Counted from the stretch's first letter, positions 37,553 to 47,887 are shown. The stretch is 64,000 nucleotides of DNA from Pseudomonas grandcourensis (GCF_039909015.1 NZ_CP150919.1:658501-722500); one strand, 5' to 3'. Notes: generated by a model not told the origin, from the letters alone. Made by a program: numbers and translations.

Positions 37553-39253
37553 TCAGAACAGGAAGTAACGCTGGGCCATCGGCAAGGTTTGCGCCGGCTC
37601 ACACCACAGCAACACCCCGTCGGCCTTGACCTGGTAGGTCTGCGAATCAACGTCGATGTTCGGTAGGTAGTCGTTGTGAATCAGGTCGGTTTTCTGCACG
37701 TCACGGCAGCCTTTGACCACGGCGATTTTCTTCTTCAAACCCAGGGCTTCGGGCAAGCCTGCATCCTGCGCGGCCTGGCTGATGAAGGTCATGCTGGTGG
37801 CGTGCAGCGAGCCGCCGAAGCTGGCGAACATCGGGCGGTAGTGCACTGGTTGTGGCGTCGGGATCGAGGCATTGGCGTCGCCCATCAGGCTGGCTGCGAT
37901 GGCGCCGCCCTTGAGAATCAGCGTCGGCTTCACGCCGAAAAATGCCGGGCGCCAGAGCACCAGGTCCGCCCATTTTCCCACTTCGACCGAACCCACTTCA
38001 TGGCTGATGCCGTGGGTGATCGCCGGGTTGATGGTGTACTTGGCGATGTAGCGTTTGGCGCGGAAGTTGTCGTTGCCCTGACCATCACCGGGCAGTGGCC
38101 CGCGTTGTTTTTTCATCTTGTCGGCAGTCTGCCAGGTGCGGGTGATGACTTCGCCGACGCGCCCCATGGCCTGACTGTCTGAGCTGATCATCGAGAACGC
38201 ACCGAGGTCGTGGAGGATGTCTTCGGCGGCAATCGTCTCGCGGCGAATGCGGCTTTCGGCGAAGGCCACATCCTCGGCAATGCTCGGGTCGAGGTGATGG
38301 CAGACCATCAGCATGTCGAGGTGTTCATCAATGGTGTTGCGAGTGAACGGCCGGGTCGGGTTGGTGGAGCTGGGCAGCACGTTGGCCAAACCGCAGGCCT
38401 TGATGATGTCCGGCGCGTGACCGCCACCGGCACCTTCGGTGTGATAGGTGTGAATGGTGCGGCCCTTGAAGGCGGCAAGGGTGGTCTCGACGAAACCGGA
38501 TTCGTTGAGGGTGTCGGTGTGGATCGCGACCTGTATGTCGAATTGATCGGCCACCGTCAGGCAGTTGTCGATACTCGCCGGCGTGGTGCCCCAGTCCTCA
38601 TGCAACTTGAGGCCTATGGCACCGGCCTTGACTTGTTCGATCAACGGCTCGGGCAGGCTGGCGTTACCTTTGCCAGTCAGGCCGATGTTCATCGGGAACG
38701 CGTCGGCGGCCTGGAGCATGCGCGCCAGGTGCCACGGCCCGGAGGTGCATGTGGTCGCGTTGGTGCCGGTGGCCGGTCCGGTGCCGCCACCGATCATGGT
38801 GGTGACGCCGCTCATCAACGCCTCTTCGATCTGCTGCGGGCAGATGAAGTGGATGTGGGTGTCGATGCCGCCGGCGGTGAGGATCATGCCTTCACCTGCG
38901 ATGACTTCGGTGCTGGCGCCAATGGCGATGTTGACGTTGGGCTGGATGTCCGGGTTGCCGGCCTTGCCGATCGCGGCGATGCGCCCGTCCTTGAGACCGA
39001 CGTCGGCCTTGACGATGCCCCAGTGGTCGATGATCAGCGCGTTGGTGATCAGCGTGTCGACCACCTCGGCTGCCAGCAACTGGCTTTGGCCCTGGCCGTC
39101 ACGGATGACTTTGCCGCCACCGAATTTCACTTCTTCGCCGTAGGTGGTGAAGTCCTGCTCCACTTCGATCCACAACTCGGTGTCTGCCAGGCGCACCTTG
39201 TCACCGACGGTGGGGCCGAACATGTCGGCGTAGGCTTGACGGGAAATCTTCAT
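37553..39253 (-). CDS. ureC: Urease alpha subunit
   Basis: This 566-residue catalytic subunit hydrolyses urea to ammonia and carbamate at a dinickel centre in the cytoplasm. Nickel ligands are visible: His133 and His135 in [10 protein letters not shown], the carbamylated Lys216 in [12 protein letters not shown], and [11 protein letters not shown]. The mobile flap is [15 protein letters not shown] (Cys318, His319, His320). I chose the ATG at 39253 ([20 protein letters not shown]), with AAGGAA upstream. It is the last gene of the structural operon, separated from ureB by a REP-like unit. Confidence 0.97.
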   Translation of the reverse strand: MKISRQAYADMFGPTVGDKVRLADTELWIEVEQDFTTYGEEVKFGGGKVIRDGQGQSQLLAAEVVDTLITNALIIDHWGIVKADVGLKDGRIAAIGKAGNPDIQPNVNIAIGASTEVIAGEGMILTAGGIDTHIHFICPQQIEEALMSGVTTMIGGGTGPATGTNATTCTSGPWHLARMLQAADAFPMNIGLTGKGNASLPEPLIEQVKAGAIGLKLHEDWGTTPASIDNCLTVADQFDIQVAIHTDTLNESGFVETTLAAFKGRTIHTYHTEGAGGGHAPDIIKACGLANVLPSSTNPTRPFTRNTIDEHLDMLMVCHHLDPSIAEDVAFAESRIRRETIAAEDILHDLGAFSMISSDSQAMGRVGEVITRTWQTADKMKKQRGPLPGDGQGNDNFRAKRYIAKYTINPAITHGISHEVGSVEVGKWADLVLWRPAFFGVKPTLILKGGAIAASLMGDANASIPTPQPVHYRPMFASFGGSLHATSMTFISQAAQDAGLPEALGLKKKIAVVKGCRDVQKTDLIHNDYLPNIDVDSQTYQVKADGVLLWCEPAQTLPMAQRYFLF

Positions 39254-39276
39254 CGGAATTCCTTGCACAAATTTAT

Positions 39277-39408
39277 TGTGGCGAGGGGGCTTGCCCCCGT
39301 TCGGGTGCGAAGCGCCCGCAATCTGGTTGATGAGGTTTGTCTGACGAACCGAGGTGGCCGGTTTTACGACCGCTGCGCGGCCGAACGGGGGCAAGCCCCC
39401 TCGCCACA
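39277..39408. repeat. Second-type REP-like inverted repeat inside the urease operon
   Basis: Arms at 39277-39304 and 39381-39408 are exact inverses with core GGCGAGGGGGCTTGCCCCCG, a different family from the other REPs here. The unit lies in the 169-base gap between ureB and ureC. Confidence 0.9.
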
Positions 39409-39422
39409 GGGGCCGGTGCTAG

Positions 39423-39727
39423 TCACAGATCACCCATGATCCGCCCGGCAAACCCGAACACCCGGCGATGCCCGGCCAAATCCACCAACTCCACTTCGCG
39501 GCTCTGCCCCGGTTCGAAGCGCACGGCGGTGCCGGCGGGGATGTTCAAGCGCATGCCGCGACTGGCGGCACGGTCGAACGTCAGCGCGTCGTTGGTTTCG
39601 AAAAAGTGGTAATGGGAGCCGACCTGGATCGGCCGATCACCACTGTTGGCCACTTTCAGGCTGATCGTGCGCCGGCCGACGTTGAGCTCGATCTCGCCGG
39701 GCTGGATCTGGTATTCACCGGGAATCA

Positions 39728-39728
<1 letters not shown>
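39423..39728 (-). CDS. ureB: Urease beta subunit
   Basis: This is a 101-residue structural subunit of the urease trimer. It has the family start [16 protein letters not shown] and the segments [17 protein letters not shown] and [16 protein letters not shown]. The ATG at 39728 shares one base with the stop of the acetyltransferase gene before it (TGATG), which points to coupled translation. Confidence 0.96.
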
Positions 39729-40267
<539 letters not shown>

Positions 40268-40801
40268 TCACTCCTTGTTGGCGGCGGGTGGTTGCGCGTC
40301 AGGATTGAGGGTCAGTTGCATGAAAGTCAGGTCCAGCCAACGGCCGAATTTGGTGCCGACCTGTGGCATTTGCCCGGTGGTGATAAAGCCGATGCGCTCA
40401 TGCAAGCGAATGGAGGCAGCATTACCGCTTTCGATGGCGGCGACCATCACGTGCTTGCCGCAGCCTTTGGCGCGTTCGATCAGCGCCTCCATCAGTTGCG
40501 GACCGAGGCCGTTGCCGCGCTGGTCGCTGCGCACATAGACCGAGTGCTCGACGGTGTGGCGGAAACCGTCGAAGGGGCGCCAGTCGCCGAACGAGGCGTA
40601 CCCGAGCACCGTGTTGTCGGCATCGACAATCACCAGGATCGGATAAGCCTGGGATTGCCGGGCGTTGAACCAGGCCTGGCGGTTGCCGAGGTCGACTGCC
40701 TGCTCGTTCCAGATCGCCGTGGTGTTGAGCACCGCGTCGTTGTAGATGTCGCGGATGGCTGGCAGATCGGCATGCACGGCATCGCGGATGTGGTAAGTCA
40801 T
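40268..40801 (-). CDS. mddA: Methionine sulfoximine/sulfone acetyltransferase-like (PAT family)
   Basis: This 177-residue GNAT protein is of the phosphinothricin acetyltransferase branch. It has IRDAVHADLPAIRDIYNDAV at the start, SVYVRSDQRGNGLGPQLMEA as the acetyl-CoA loop, and GFITTGQMPQVGTKFGRWLD at the C-terminus. P. aeruginosa MddA (PA4866), which acetylates methionine sulfoximine and methionine sulfone, lies at the same position between ureA and ureB. Both sequence type and synteny support the name. Confidence 0.85.
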   Translation of the reverse strand: MTYHIRDAVHADLPAIRDIYNDAVLNTTAIWNEQAVDLGNRQAWFNARQSQAYPILVIVDADNTVLGYASFGDWRPFDGFRHTVEHSVYVRSDQRGNGLGPQLMEALIERAKGCGKHVMVAAIESGNAASIRLHERIGFITTGQMPQVGTKFGRWLDLTFMQLTLNPDAQPPAANKE

Positions 40802-40810
40802 GGCACGGCC

Positions 40811-41113
40811 TCAGGCGATGGGTTGGTGGACAGTGACCAGTTTGGTGCCGTCGGGGAACGTGGCTTCGACCTGGATTTCCGGGATCATTTCCGGGATGCC
40901 CTGCATCACTTGTTCGCGGGTCAGCAGGGTCGTGCCCAAGTGCATCAGGTCGGCCACGGTCTGGCCGTCGCGGGCGCCCTCAAGCAGCGCGGCGGAAATG
41001 TAGGCCATGGCCTCCGGGTAATTGAGTTTCACGCCGCGAGCCAAACGCCTCTCGGCCACCAGGCCGGCGGTGAAGATCAGCAGCTTGTCTTTTTCGCGTG
41101 GGGTCAGGTCCAT
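40811..41113 (-). CDS. ureA: Urease gamma subunit
   Basis: This 100-residue structural subunit of urease has [20 protein letters not shown], then [20 protein letters not shown] and [19 protein letters not shown]. Family members start at MDLTPRE, so the ATG at 41113 is preferred over one nine bases upstream. It lies between ureD and mddA in the operon. Confidence 0.96.
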   Translation of the reverse strand: MDLTPREKDKLLIFTAGLVAERRLARGVKLNYPEAMAYISAALLEGARDGQTVADLMHLGTTLLTREQVMQGIPEMIPEIQVEATFPDGTKLVTVHQPIA

Positions 41114-41175
41114 CGTAGACATCCATCAGGGCAGATTAAAAAAGTGTTGGATCTGCTTGCACAGAAAAGCATGAT

Positions 41176-42015
41176 TCAGGTGTTCCATATTCTGGGTGGT
41201 ATGGCCTCGCGGCCCAGCAGGGCGGGGCGCAATAGCTTCCAGAGTTCAATCAACCATCCCCGCGCCAACAACGCTTCACTGGCCAGGCACCGTGCAACCA
41301 GCAACCCCGGCAGTTGGGTCAGATCCCCGCGCACATCGTTGGGCAGCGAACGGCAGGTTTCCAGCAAGTCGCTATCGATTTCTCCGGTCACCAGCAACGT
41401 CGCAAACACCGGTTGCCCATCGAGCCCGATGGGCGAATCCAGCAAACCGTCCGCCCCGACAATGCGCTGGCGTTCATGCCAGAGCAACCGGCCATCGCGG
41501 CGGATATCCAGTTGCGCCTGGAAGTGTCCGAGATCGAAGCGCTCGCCACTGGCCGGACGACCCAATGCCACGACGTCCCAGTAGAACAGCCGCGCATCGC
41601 CTTCAAGGTCGATGTCAGTGCTGAGTTCAGCCTGAGCCGCGCTGAAAATGATCGTCTCCTGGGGCAGCCATTCCAGTGTCGCACCGGCCGCCACCTTCAA
41701 CTTCAACTGCTGATAGGCGGGGCCGGCGGCGCGATACCACTTGGCCGCGCCGGGGCTGGTGATTTGTGCCCAGGCATCGCGCTCGACGCGGGCCGAGATG
41801 TCCAGTCGATCACCGCCGGCTATTCCGCCGGGCGGGTGGACGATGATGTGCTGGCAGACTTCCGGCCCTTCGGCATACAGGTGTTTTTGCACGCGCAACG
41901 GGCCCAAGTGGCGGCGCTGGACCGGGCGGGTGCAGCCGTCGAAGCGGGCGTAACCCAGCTCCAGTTCGGCGTGCCAGCTGGGTGTAAACAAGGCACCAGA
42001 AGCGGGAAGAGTCAT
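41176..42015 (-). CDS. ureD: Urease accessory protein UreD
   Basis: This 279-residue accessory protein binds apo-urease and forms the UreD-UreF-UreG activation complex. Segments are [40 protein letters not shown] followed by [10 protein letters not shown], and [20 protein letters not shown]. It is the first gene of ureD-ureA-mddA-GNAT-ureB-ureC and has a sigma-54-type promoter 34 bases upstream. Confidence 0.95.
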   Translation of the reverse strand: MTLPASGALFTPSWHAELELGYARFDGCTRPVQRRHLGPLRVQKHLYAEGPEVCQHIIVHPPGGIAGGDRLDISARVERDAWAQITSPGAAKWYRAAGPAYQQLKLKVAAGATLEWLPQETIIFSAAQAELSTDIDLEGDARLFYWDVVALGRPASGERFDLGHFQAQLDIRRDGRLLWHERQRIVGADGLLDSPIGLDGQPVFATLLVTGEIDSDLLETCRSLPNDVRGDLTQLPGLLVARCLASEALLARGWLIELWKLLRPALLGREAIPPRIWNT

Positions 42016-42048
42016 AGTCAGTGCTTATCGTGAGGTCGTTACGATGGT

Positions 42049-42064
42049 TGCAAAGGCTGTGCCG
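42049..42064 (-). promoter_or_regulatory. Sigma-54-type promoter for ureD operon
   Basis: On the minus strand the sequence reads CGGCACAGCCTTTGCA. It has GGCAC and TTGCA with exact GG/GC spacing. Upstream half-sites GCACCAA (42106-42112) and TGGTGC (42147-42152) could bind NtrC. The -12 element is about 35 bases from the ureD ATG. Confidence 0.75.
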
Positions 42065-42171
42065 CACGGTATCGCAGGCAGGAGGTGGCTATTGCCTGGT
42101 TTCGCGCACCAACAGGGGGCGCGCCATGAAATGTGGCGCAACAAAATGGTGCTTCGCGCCTGTTGTGGCAT

Positions 42172-42189
42172 ACATATCTACCGCCATCG
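42172..42189. repeat. 18-bp repeat, inverted copy at 32067-32084
   Basis: ACATATCTACCGCCATCG is the exact reverse complement of 32067-32084. It lies upstream of the JAMM-like gene, as the other copy lies upstream of the NEL gene. Confidence 0.6.
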
Positions 42190-42264
42190 GTGGTCGTGAA
42201 AAACCGAGGATGCAAGCGTACGCCCCACATCCAGAGGGGCGATTGAATGCCTTGGAGTCTCTCG

Positions 42265-43569
42265 ATGACCACTTCTAATGATCCTGCACCACCTGCATCT
42301 TCGACCGTGCCGGTGTTGCCACCCGTGAGCCAGCCCTTCATTTGTGTGGACGATGCAGCGCTTTGGCTGCACCAACATGAACGCGTGAGCGACAGAGAGT
42401 ACGGTGCACTCCTGTTGCAGCGTCCGGACGGTAAATTTGTCGCTACAACCCCTTTGAAGGATGAGACAAATACATTTGATTTTGAGCGTTTGCTGGCTTA
42501 CGACCGACAGACCCGGACGATCAGTCATCCTGCGGGATACCTTTGCGTGGGCCGTTATCACAGCCATCCGGAATATGCAGAACAGACTGCCCGGGCTCAC
42601 CCTCGATACAGCGAAGACCAGGTCAAGTTGTTTCAAGCGCTGCCTTCGACAGTCGATCTCGATTCAGCTTTCAGGCATGTCGACGTCTTTAGAACCAATT
42701 ACATTTCAAGCCACGACGGTTCTCTGGTGGCCTATTCCATCAATCCGCAGAACGCCGCCGGCAATCCTCAATTCGGACTGGGCTCCACGCCCGAAAGTCG
42801 AATCAAGAGGATCGTGACCATCGGCCAGATGCGTGTCCTTGATCCAGGCACAGTCTGGGGGGGATTTCGCGGCCCGATCACGGCTGAATGGACTCCCAAT
42901 CAGCCGGTCATACCCGGACCTCCTACCCTCCAACCGTTCTATACGTCGGTTTTTGACGATCCGGCATCGGCGTTGAACGCTGCCTTGAGTCGCGTGCCCG
43001 CCACCGCAGCGCATCTGCGCATGGGGCTGATCCTCAAGCATCGCGACCGTGACGAATATGTCGCGACTTTGCCGTTCCATCGACCTAATGGATTGCTGGC
43101 AATCGAGCAGGTAATCCCCGCGAAGCCAGACGGTTTTCTGTTACCGGAAAATCAGACGTTGGCAGGTGTGTACCTGGGGCCCGAGTTGCTGGCGACGCCA
43201 CTACCCGAAGAACAGGCTGACATTTACCAGCAGTTTTTCTCGCCCCGGTCATTGTTGTTCAGCATCCACCAGGGCAGAACATCTGGGTTGCTCGACGTCT
43301 CCCGGGGTTTTTCCGTATTGCGCCAGACTCAGGACGGCGCGCTGCTGAAGTATCACAGTACGTTTTCGGACGCCGAATCCCTGATGCTTGAGGCTGATGG
43401 CAAGATGGGCGTCAACATCGACAGGTTCTTGCTTACCGGGCGCATGAGTGCGAGGTTTTTTGTCAGGCGTGTGGCGGCAATGGGTGTACTGACGGTCGAA
43501 CAAACCAGTCCGTTTTGGGATGTTCCAGGCTTGGTGGACGCTCGGTGGCGGCCCTATGGAAGGGCGTGA
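42265..43569 (+). CDS. Internally duplicated DUF4329/JAMM-like protein
   Basis: This is a 434-residue protein without signal peptide, made of two related halves (about 25-200 and 225-400). The first has GYLCVGRYHSHPEY (His99-Ser-His101-Pro) followed by YSEDQVKLF, the HxHP..S..D pattern of JAMM-like metalloproteases and of DUF4329 modules found in polymorphic toxins. In the second half the matching place reads LAGVYLGPEL and lacks the histidines, so that copy is probably structural. Both halves end in similar strands (DGSLVAYSIN; DGALLKYHST). The start at 42265 has GGAG eight bases upstream. It lies alone between ureD and urtE, convergent with urtE. Confidence 0.6.
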   Translation: MTTSNDPAPPASSTVPVLPPVSQPFICVDDAALWLHQHERVSDREYGALLLQRPDGKFVATTPLKDETNTFDFERLLAYDRQTRTISHPAGYLCVGRYHSHPEYAEQTARAHPRYSEDQVKLFQALPSTVDLDSAFRHVDVFRTNYISSHDGSLVAYSINPQNAAGNPQFGLGSTPESRIKRIVTIGQMRVLDPGTVWGGFRGPITAEWTPNQPVIPGPPTLQPFYTSVFDDPASALNAALSRVPATAAHLRMGLILKHRDRDEYVATLPFHRPNGLLAIEQVIPAKPDGFLLPENQTLAGVYLGPELLATPLPEEQADIYQQFFSPRSLLFSIHQGRTSGLLDVSRGFSVLRQTQDGALLKYHSTFSDAESLMLEADGKMGVNIDRFLLTGRMSARFFVRRVAAMGVLTVEQTSPFWDVPGLVDARWRPYGRA

Positions 43570-43611
43570 CGAACCGGCCCGGCTTCTGAATGAGCACGGA
43601 CCGTTAACTGC

Positions 43612-44310
43612 TCAGATCGTTACCAGCCCACGCACGCCTTCGGCTTCCATGTTTTCACCGCGACCCTGTTGCACGATTTCGCCCCGGGACATCACCAGAT
43701 ATTGGTCCGCCAGTTCGGCGGCGAAATCGTAGAACTGCTCGACCAGCAGAATGGCCATGTCGCCCCGGGCCGCGAGTTTTTTGATCACGGCACCGATCTC
43801 CTTGATCACCGACGGTTGTATGCCTTCGGTGGGTTCGTCGAGGATCAGCAGGCGAGGGCGGCTGGCCAGCGCACGGCCGATGGCCAGTTGTTGTTGCTGG
43901 CCGCCGGACAGGTCACCCCCACGGCGTTGCTTCATTTGCAGCAGCACCGGGAACAGCTCGTAGATGAACGCCGGCACTTCCTTCGCTTCGCTGCCGGGAA
44001 AGCGTGACAGCCCCATCAGCAGGTTTTCTTCCACGGTGAGGCGGCCGAAGATCTCGCGGCCTTGCGGCACGTAGGCGATTCCTGCGTGCACGCGTTGGTG
44101 CGGTTTGAACGTGGTGATCGGCTTGCCTTCCCAGTTCACCGCGCCTTCCTTCGCCGGCAGCAGGCCCATCAGGCATTTGAGCAGGGTGGTCTTGCCCACG
44201 CCGTTTCGGCCGAGCAGGCAGGTGACTTCGCCGACCTTCACGTCAAACGTCAGGCCGCGCAGGATGTGGCTTCCGCCGTAGTACTGGTGCAGTTTTTCGA
44301 CTTGCAGCAT
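43612..44310 (-). CDS. urtE: Urea ABC transporter ATPase UrtE
   Basis: This is a 232-residue LivF-type ATPase of the urea importer. Walker A is GRNGVGKTT, the signature is LSGGQQQQLAIGRAL, Walker B is LLILDEPTEGIQPS, and the switch histidine position is replaced as in UrtE (LLVEQFYDFAAELAD). EGIQPSVIKEIG is characteristic of UrtE. I chose the ATG at 44310 (MLQVEKLHQYYGGSHILRGL). It is the last gene of urtABCDE, separated from urtD by a REP pair. Confidence 0.93.
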   Translation of the reverse strand: MLQVEKLHQYYGGSHILRGLTFDVKVGEVTCLLGRNGVGKTTLLKCLMGLLPAKEGAVNWEGKPITTFKPHQRVHAGIAYVPQGREIFGRLTVEENLLMGLSRFPGSEAKEVPAFIYELFPVLLQMKQRRGGDLSGGQQQQLAIGRALASRPRLLILDEPTEGIQPSVIKEIGAVIKKLAARGDMAILLVEQFYDFAAELADQYLVMSRGEIVQQGRGENMEAEGVRGLVTI

Positions 44311-44334
44311 TTCCAGATTCTCCTCAGATCCCCC

Positions 44335-44420
44335 TGTGGGAGCTTGCTCGCGATGGCGTCGGCACACTCAACATCGTTGGTGACTGATGCACCGCGTTCG
44401 CGAGCAGGCTCGCTCCTACA
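44335..44420. repeat. REP pair between urtD and urtE
   Basis: The left copy (44335-44354) is shortened by four bases; the right (44397-44420) is intact. It interrupts the transporter operon. Confidence 0.85.
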
Positions 44421-44439
44421 GGGGGATGTATTTGCAGGT

Positions 44440-45309
44440 TTAACGACCGAGATAAACCTCGATCACCCGCTCGTTATCCTGCACCTGCTCCAGCGACCCT
44501 TCGGCCAGCACGCTGCCCTGATGCAGCACCGTGACGTGGTCGGCAATCGAGCCGACGAAGCCCATATCGTGCTCCACCACCATCAGCGAATGCTTGCCGG
44601 CCAGGCGCTTGAACAGCTCGGCGGTGAACTCGGTTTCGGCGTCGGTCATGCCCGCCACCGGCTCATCGAGCAGCAGCAATTGCGGGTCCTGCATCAGCAG
44701 CATGCCGATCTCCAGGAACTGCTTCTGACCGTGGGACAGCAAACCGGCGGGGCGATTGACCGATGAGGTCAGGCGAATGGTCTCCAGCACTTCGGCGATG
44801 CGGTCTTTTTGTTCGCCGTTCAGGCGAGCGCGCAAACTGGCCCACACCGACTTGTCGGTTTTCTGCGCCAGTTCCAGGTTCTCGAACACGCTCAAGGCTT
44901 CGAACACCGTCGGCTTCTGGAACTTGCGACCGATGCCGGCCTGGGCGATCTGCACTTCGCTCATCTGCGTCAGGTCCAGGGTTTCGCCAAACCAGGCCTT
45001 GCCGTGACTGGGCCGGGTCTTGCCGGTGATCACGTCCATCAGCGTGGTCTTGCCCGCGCCGTTGGGGCCGATGATGCAGCGCAGTTCGCCGACGCCGATG
45101 TACAGGTTCAGATTGTTCAGTGCGCGGAAGCCGTCGAAGCTGACGCTGATGTCTTCCAGGGTCAGGATGGTGCCGTGGCGGGTGTTCAGGCCTGGCCCGA
45201 CGCGTTGGCCAAGGCCGATGGCATCGCGGCTGCTGCCGGCGTCCTTGTTGGGCTCCACAGGAAAAAACGCTGGTTCGAGCATGAATTCAGCTGTCGCAGT
45301 GACTCTCAT
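44440..45309 (-). CDS. urtD: Urea ABC transporter ATPase UrtD
   Basis: This is a 289-residue LivG-type ATPase. Walker A is GPNGAGKTTLMDVITGKTRP, the Q-loop is GRKFQKPTVF, the signature is LSHGQKQFLEIGMLL, Walker B is LLLLDEPVAGMTDAE, and the switch region is MVVEHDMGFVGS. About 45 N-terminal residues precede the ABC core. Its start overlaps the urtC stop by four bases. Confidence 0.94.
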   Translation of the reverse strand: MRVTATAEFMLEPAFFPVEPNKDAGSSRDAIGLGQRVGPGLNTRHGTILTLEDISVSFDGFRALNNLNLYIGVGELRCIIGPNGAGKTTLMDVITGKTRPSHGKAWFGETLDLTQMSEVQIAQAGIGRKFQKPTVFEALSVFENLELAQKTDKSVWASLRARLNGEQKDRIAEVLETIRLTSSVNRPAGLLSHGQKQFLEIGMLLMQDPQLLLLDEPVAGMTDAETEFTAELFKRLAGKHSLMVVEHDMGFVGSIADHVTVLHQGSVLAEGSLEQVQDNERVIEVYLGR

Positions 45310-46385
45310 TGTTCACCTCTTTTCTTCAACAGACCGATCACGCCTTTAGGCAGGTACAGGGTCACGACAATGAACAGCGCGCCGAGGAAGAACAGCCAAT
45401 ATTCCGGAAACGCCACGGTGAACCAGCTCTTCATGCCGTTGACCACTCCGGCGCCGAGCAACGGACCGATCAAGGTGCCACGCCCACCCAGTGCCACCCA
45501 GACTGCCGCTTCGATGGAGTTGGTCGGCGACATTTCACTCGGGTTGATGATCCCCACTTGCGGCACGTACAGCGCACCGGCCAGTCCGCACAACACAGCG
45601 CTCAGTACCCAGACGAACAGCTTGAAACCGCGTGGATCGTAGCCGCAGAACATCAGGCGGTTTTCTGCATCGCGCAGCGCGGTCAACACCCGACCGAACT
45701 TGCTTTGCGCCAGGCGCCAGCCGATGTACAGACTCGCCACCAGCAACAGTACCGTGGCGAAAAACAGCACCGCGCGGGTACCCGGCTCGGTGATGCCGAA
45801 GCCGAGAATCGTGCGGAAGTTGGTGAAGCCGTTGTTGCCGCCGAAGCCGGTTTCGTTGCGGAAAAACAGGAGCATCCCGGCGAAGGTCAGGGCCTGGGTC
45901 ATGATCGAGAAATACACGCCCTTGATCCGCGAGCGGAAGGCGAAGAAGCCGAACACCAGCGCCAGCAACCCGGGCGCCAATACCACCAGGCACAGGGTCC
46001 AGAGGAAGCTGCTGGTGCCGGTCCAGAACCACGGCATTTCGGTCCACGACAGGAAGGTCATGAACGCCGGCAAGCCATCGCCCGAGGCCTGGCGCATCAG
46101 GTACATGCCCATGGCATAGCCGCCGAGGGCGAAAAACAGACCGTGGCCGAGGGACAGCAGGCCTGCGTAACCCCACACCAGATCGAGCGCCAGTGCGACG
46201 ATGGCGTAGCAAAGAATCTTGCCCACCAGCGTCAGTGTGTAGGCCGAAACGTGCAGCGTACTATCCGGCGATAACAGCGACAGCAGCGGTAACGCCAGCA
46301 GCACAACGAGGATCACTGTGCCGACGGCAATCGAGACTTTCGGGCCGGCTTTTTGGGTCGCGGTAACGAGCAGGGGCTGGTTCAT
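45306..46385 (-). CDS. urtC: Urea ABC transporter permease UrtC
   Basis: This 359-residue LivM-type inner-membrane permease has GYAGLLSLGHGLFFALGGYA, the UrtC-typical extracellular insert (residues about 95-130) and ENRLMFCGYDPRGFKLFVWV. GGRGTLIGPLLGAGVVNGMK precedes the last helices. It shares its first base with the urtB stop and overlaps urtD. Confidence 0.94.
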   Translation of the reverse strand: MNQPLLVTATQKAGPKVSIAVGTVILVVLLALPLLSLLSPDSTLHVSAYTLTLVGKILCYAIVALALDLVWGYAGLLSLGHGLFFALGGYAMGMYLMRQASGDGLPAFMTFLSWTEMPWFWTGTSSFLWTLCLVVLAPGLLALVFGFFAFRSRIKGVYFSIMTQALTFAGMLLFFRNETGFGGNNGFTNFRTILGFGITEPGTRAVLFFATVLLLVASLYIGWRLAQSKFGRVLTALRDAENRLMFCGYDPRGFKLFVWVLSAVLCGLAGALYVPQVGIINPSEMSPTNSIEAAVWVALGGRGTLIGPLLGAGVVNGMKSWFTVAFPEYWLFFLGALFIVVTLYLPKGVIGLLKKRGEQ

Positions 46386-47887
46386 CAGTCGATCACCCGT
46401 CCTTTGAGCGCGAAGAGACCTTGCGGACGTTTCTGGATGAACAGAATGATCAGCGCGAGGATGAGAATCTTGCCGAGCACGGCACCGATCTGCGGTTCGA
46501 GAATCTTGTTGGCGATCCCCAGTCCAAACGCCGCCAGCACACTGCCGGCCAACTGACCGACACCGCCGAGCACCACCACCAGGAACGAGTCGATGATGTA
46601 GCTCTGGCCGAGGTCCGGGCCGACGTTGCCGATCTGGCTCAGGGCCACGCCACCGAGGCCGGCGATGCCCGAGCCGAGGCCGAAGGCGAGCATGTCCACG
46701 CGCCCGGTGGGTACGCCGCAGCAGGCGGCCATGTTGCGGTTCTGCGTGACGGCGCGAACATTCAGGCCGAGGCGCGTCTTGTTCAGCAGCAGCCAGGTCA
46801 GCACCACCACAAACAGTGCAAAGGCGATGATGACGATGCGGTTGTACGGCAGCACCAGGTTCGGCAGCACTTGAATGCCGCCCGACAGCCAGGCCGGGTT
46901 GGCCACTTCGACGTTCTGCGCGCCGAACACCAGCCGCACCAGTTGTATCAGCATCAGGCTGATGCCCCAGGTGGCGAGCAGGGTTTCCAGCGGACGGCCG
47001 TAGAGGTGGCGAATCACCGTGCGCTCCAGCGCCATGCCGATGGCCGCGGTGACGAAAAACGCCACCGGCAGCGCGATCAGCGGATAGAACTCGATGGCCT
47101 GCGGCGCGAAGCGCTGGAACATCAGTTGCACCACATAGGTCGAGTAGGCGCCGAGCATCAGCATCTCGCCGTGGGCCATGTTGATCACGCCGAGCAGGCC
47201 GAAGGTGATCGCCAGTCCCAGGGCGGCGAGCAGCAGAATCGATCCCAGTGACATGCCGCTGAAGGCCTGCCCCAGGAGTTCGCCGACCAGCAGTTTGCGT
47301 TTGACTTGAGCGAGGCTGGTTTCAGCGGCGGTACGCACATTCGCGTCGGTTTCAACGCCCGGCTCCAGCAGGTTTTCGAGGCGGGTACGGGCCAGTGGAT
47401 CTCCGGTTTCGCCGAGCAGGCGTACAGCGGCGAGGCGCACGGCCGGATCGCTGTCGACCAGTTGCAGATTGGCCAGAGCGAGGCTCAATGCTGCGTGAAC
47501 GCCTTCGTCTTGTTCGCCAGCGAGTTGCTTATCGAGGAATTTCAACTGCGCCGGCTTGGCACTTTTCTGCAGTTGCTGCGCGGCGGCCAGACGGATTTTG
47601 GCGTCGGCGGCGAGCAATTGATGACTGGCCAGGGCAGTGTCGATGAGCCCCCGCAGGCGGTTGTTCAGGCGCAAGGTTTTCGGCTGGCCGTCGACGGTCA
47701 ATTCGCCTTGTTGCAGGGCGTTGATCAACTCGATGCGTGCCGGATCGGGCTGCGCGGCCCAGGTTTCCAGCAGTTTGGCTTGCTGCGCGGGATTGGCGGC
47801 GATGAAGTCTTCGGCGTCGCCGGCATGGGTAGTCATCGGCAACAGCAGGGCGATGGCCAGGATGAAGCGATAAAGGGCGGTGGGCAT
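46385..47887 (-). CDS. urtB: Urea ABC transporter permease UrtB with long N-terminal extension
   Basis: This is a 500-residue permease. The LivH-type membrane part begins near residue 205 (FSGMSLGSILLLAALGLAIT; GVINMAHGEMLMLGAYSTYV). It is preceded by a signal peptide (LYRFILAIALLLPMTTHAG) and about 180 residues of helical, HEAT-like sequence (DPAVRLAAVRLLGETGD) that should be periplasmic. Such an extension is usual in UrtB of Pseudomonas and is absent from LivH. I chose the ATG at 47887, with AAGG upstream. Confidence 0.92.
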   Translation of the reverse strand: MPTALYRFILAIALLLPMTTHAGDAEDFIAANPAQQAKLLETWAAQPDPARIELINALQQGELTVDGQPKTLRLNNRLRGLIDTALASHQLLAADAKIRLAAAQQLQKSAKPAQLKFLDKQLAGEQDEGVHAALSLALANLQLVDSDPAVRLAAVRLLGETGDPLARTRLENLLEPGVETDANVRTAAETSLAQVKRKLLVGELLGQAFSGMSLGSILLLAALGLAITFGLLGVINMAHGEMLMLGAYSTYVVQLMFQRFAPQAIEFYPLIALPVAFFVTAAIGMALERTVIRHLYGRPLETLLATWGISLMLIQLVRLVFGAQNVEVANPAWLSGGIQVLPNLVLPYNRIVIIAFALFVVVLTWLLLNKTRLGLNVRAVTQNRNMAACCGVPTGRVDMLAFGLGSGIAGLGGVALSQIGNVGPDLGQSYIIDSFLVVVLGGVGQLAGSVLAAFGLGIANKILEPQIGAVLGKILILALIILFIQKRPQGLFALKGRVID

